Positions 33,516 through 35,191 of a stretch of 35,191 nt of DNA are shown here, piece by piece. The number at the start of each line of letters is the position of its first letter. Within the stretch, counting starts at the first letter, position 1. The notes under the pieces were generated by a model. The model saw only the letters and a program-made list of their open reading frames with translations, did not search any database and had not been told where the DNA came from. Position numbers and translations under genes: made by a program. Origin of the DNA: Clostridia bacterium. GTDB taxonomy: Bacteria > Bacillota > Clostridia > Oscillospirales > Acutalibacteraceae. The DNA lies in assembly GCA_024692685.1 (NCBI GenBank), contig JAILMJ010000108.1, positions 1 through 35,191 on the forward strand. The letters are read 5' to 3'.

Positions 33516-33539
33516 CTGTAAGAAGGGATGAATAGACCT

Positions 33540-34853
33540 ATGATGCTTTGGTCAGGAAGGTTTAAGAAAGAAACTGATGAGAGGACAAATGATTTCAACT
33601 CCTCAATAGCAACTGATTCCAGGATGTATAAATATGATATTGAAGGCAGTATAGCACATGTAACAATGTTGGCTTCACAAGGAATAATTCCTGTTGAAGA
33701 CCGTGACAAAATAATTACAGGGTTATCGGAAATAAAAGAGGATATTGAAAGCGGAAAACTAATTATTAACAGCGCTGCAGAGGATATCCATACTTTTATT
33801 GAGCAAACTCTTACCGAAAGAATTGGAGATGCAGGTAAAAAACTACATACCGGAAGAAGCAGAAATGATCAGGTTGCTCTTGATATCAGATTATATCTCA
33901 GAGATGAGTGTGATAATACTGTTGGACTGTTAAAGAAACTTTTAGATTCATTAACGGAAAAGGGGGAGCAGAATTCTGAAGTAATAATGCCGGGCTATAC
34001 TCATCTTCAAAGGGCACAGCCAATTACTTTCAAAGCTCATCTTAATGCTTATGTTGAAATGTTAAAAAGGGATATAAGCAGGATTGAAGACGCAAAACGC
34101 AGAATGAATGTTTCACCTCTCGGAAGCGGAGCTCTTGCAGGAACAACTTACCCTATTGACAGGAAAATGACGGCAAATCTTCTCGGCTTTGATACATATA
34201 CAGCCAGTACCCTTGACGGAGTTTCTGACAGAGATTTTTGCATTGAACTTGCCAGCGCTCTCTCAATTATTATGGTTCACTTATCAAGATTAAGTGAAGA
34301 GATTATTCTTTGGTGTTCCTGGGAGTTTAAATTTGTAGAGCTGGATGATGCATTCTCTACAGGTTCAAGTATTATGCCTCAAAAGAAAAACCCTGATATT
34401 ACTGAACTTGTCAGGGGAAAAAGCGGCAGGGTATTCGGAGATTTGATAACTTTATTAACTGTTATGAAAGGAATTCCTCTTGCGTATAATAAAGACATGC
34501 AGGAAGATAAAGATGCTGTTTTTGATGCTTTTGATACAGTTAAATTATGTCTGATTACTCTTGTTCCTATGATAGATACAATGAAAGTTGTTCCTGAAAA
34601 TATGAGAAAAGCAGCTTTGACCGGATTTATAAATGCAACTGATTGTGCTGATTATCTGGTTTCAAAAGGACTTCCTTTCAGAGATGCATATAAAGCAACA
34701 GGAGAAATAGTCGCCTTGTGTATAAGCGAAGAAATGACACTCGAAACTCTTCCTTTGGAAAAATATAAAACCATATGCAAACTGTTTGATAATGATATTT
34801 ATGAGGCTATAAATCTTGAAAACTGTGTTAAAAAAAGAGGCATGATTAAATAA
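33540..34853 (+). CDS. argH: Argininosuccinate lyase
   Basis: About 437 residues. It splits argininosuccinate into arginine and fumarate. Typical start MLWSGRFKKETDERTNDFNSS, then AAEDIHTFIEQTLTERIG, LHTGRSRNDQVALDIRLYLRD (near 100), GYTHLQRAQPITFKAHL (near 150) and the fumarase/aspartase signature GSSIMPQKKNPD (near 277). I choose ATG 33540 because AGAAGGG (33521-33527) sits 12 bases away; the upstream ATG at 33528 is directly after it and unlikely to be used, and the ATG at 33543 is also possible. Second gene after argG, 64 bases downstream. Confidence 0.97.
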   Translation: MMLWSGRFKKETDERTNDFNSSIATDSRMYKYDIEGSIAHVTMLASQGIIPVEDRDKIITGLSEIKEDIESGKLIINSAAEDIHTFIEQTLTERIGDAGKKLHTGRSRNDQVALDIRLYLRDECDNTVGLLKKLLDSLTEKGEQNSEVIMPGYTHLQRAQPITFKAHLNAYVEMLKRDISRIEDAKRRMNVSPLGSGALAGTTYPIDRKMTANLLGFDTYTASTLDGVSDRDFCIELASALSIIMVHLSRLSEEIILWCSWEFKFVELDDAFSTGSSIMPQKKNPDITELVRGKSGRVFGDLITLLTVMKGIPLAYNKDMQEDKDAVFDAFDTVKLCLITLVPMIDTMKVVPENMRKAALTGFINATDCADYLVSKGLPFRDAYKATGEIVALCISEEMTLETLPLEKYKTICKLFDNDIYEAINLENCVKKRGMIK

Positions 34854-34859
34854 ATAATG

Positions 34860-34892
34860 GGGCGGTCATCAGAAAATGACCGCCCTGTTTTT
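34860..34892. terminator. Terminator between argH and pntB
   Basis: A 10-bp perfect GC-rich stem, GGGCGGTCAT/ATGACCGCCC (34860-34869, 34876-34885), 6-nt loop, forward tail TGTTTTT. It also lies just after the pntB stop on the reverse strand, where the tail (CCATTATTT) is weaker. Confidence 0.9.
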
Positions 34893-35190
34893 ATAGATTG
34901 TTTATTACGGATAAAACAGTTTCTTTGGCGTCTCCAAGTAAAATTGTAACGCCTGACTCTTTAGAATAAAGAGGATTGTCAACGCCTGCATAACCGGGTT
35001 TTAAATCGTAATTGAAAATGATGACCTGTTTTGCCTTATCGGCTGCAAGCACCGGCATACCGTAAATGGGAGTGCCCTCAGCTTCTCTTGCGGCGGGATT
35101 TACAACATCATTGGCACCGACAATAATTGCAGCATCACAATTCTCAAAATCGTCATTTATTGCGTCCATCTCATAAAGCTTTTCATACGG
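34891..35190 (-). CDS. pntB: NAD(P) transhydrogenase subunit beta, C-terminal part (cut by window edge)
   Basis: The reverse-strand frame is open to the window end; only about the last 99 residues are visible. They match the NADP(H)-binding domain III of PntB: PYEKLYEMDAINDDF, VGANDVVNPAARE, IYGMPVLAADKAKQVIIF, GYAGVDNPLYSKE and LLGDAKETVLSVI. PntAB couples hydride transfer between NADH and NADP+ to proton entry at the membrane. The 5' part and any pntA lie beyond the right edge. Confidence 0.95.
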   Translation of the reverse strand, partial: PYEKLYEMDAINDDFENCDAAIIVGANDVVNPAAREAEGTPIYGMPVLAADKAKQVIIFNYDLKPGYAGVDNPLYSKESGVTILLGDAKETVLSVINNL

Positions 35191-35191
35191 T

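Overview
The window looks like a piece of chromosome from a low-GC Gram-positive anaerobe of the Clostridia (probably an uncultured gut or rumen Oscillospirales-like lineage; this placement is an inference). The grounds are an AT-rich sequence with strong AGGAGG-type ribosome binding sites, sigma-A promoters (TTGACA/TATAAT) with TGn-extended -10 boxes, many intrinsic terminators, an FMN riboswitch on a riboflavin-type ECF transporter, a short ProB without PUA domain, and a consensus ArgR box at argG. At least nine genes end in TGA, so the standard bacterial code is in use.

Layout. (1) 1-1260: the end of a mobile element. A tyrosine integrase, cut by the window edge, is followed by seven TTGGTAGAAA repeats spaced mostly in multiples of 11 bp, and then by tRNA-Pro(GGG), the likely attachment site. 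Everything to the right looks like ordinary chromosome. (2) 1516-5650: a secreted ceramidase-fold hydrolase, a RibU-like ECF S component under an FMN riboswitch with attenuator, and a GPH-family sugar symporter. (3) 5882-11502: tRNA-Tyr and tRNA-Thr, a D-2-hydroxyacid dehydrogenase, an aldose epimerase, a secreted lipase, and a large flavin/iron-sulfur ene-reductase. (4) 11580-17155: an EamA exporter and rarA, then a reverse-strand proB-proA-proC operon ending in a YgjP-type metallopeptidase gene broken by an in-frame TGA exactly at the conserved Trp codon. (5) 17313-21483: an HTH protein with a Cys cluster, an SGNH esterase, a YhhN membrane protein, an orphan 122-aa protein, a Gfo/Idh dehydrogenase and tRNA-Pro(CGG). 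(6) 21635-28248: a tightly packed five-gene run, manA - ABC-F ATPase - GH78 rhamnosidase - Gfo/Idh dehydrogenase - membrane-anchored unknown. (7) 28241-29796: rsmI and a TrmN6-type methyltransferase on the reverse strand. (8) 29924-34853: an aminotransferase, trpS, and the arginine genes argG-argH. (9) 34891-end: the 3' part of pntB.

How the genes fit together. Two amino-acid routes are visible: proline from glutamate (proBAC) and the last two arginine steps (argG, argH), the latter with an ArgR operator. Sugar and glycoside handling is spread over the window (GPH symporter, aldose epimerase, ManA, GH78, two Gfo/Idh enzymes), which suggests a polysaccharide- or glycoside-using commensal. Two or three secreted or ester-cleaving enzymes (ceramidase-like, lipase, SGNH) point to lipid or acyl-ester substrates outside the cell.

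I see no clear new multi-gene system. The best leads are the TGA-for-Trp lesion in the YgjP gene, the phased repeats beside the integrase, the ceramidase-like protein whose nucleophile motif does not match, and two conserved-looking genes of unknown function inside operons.
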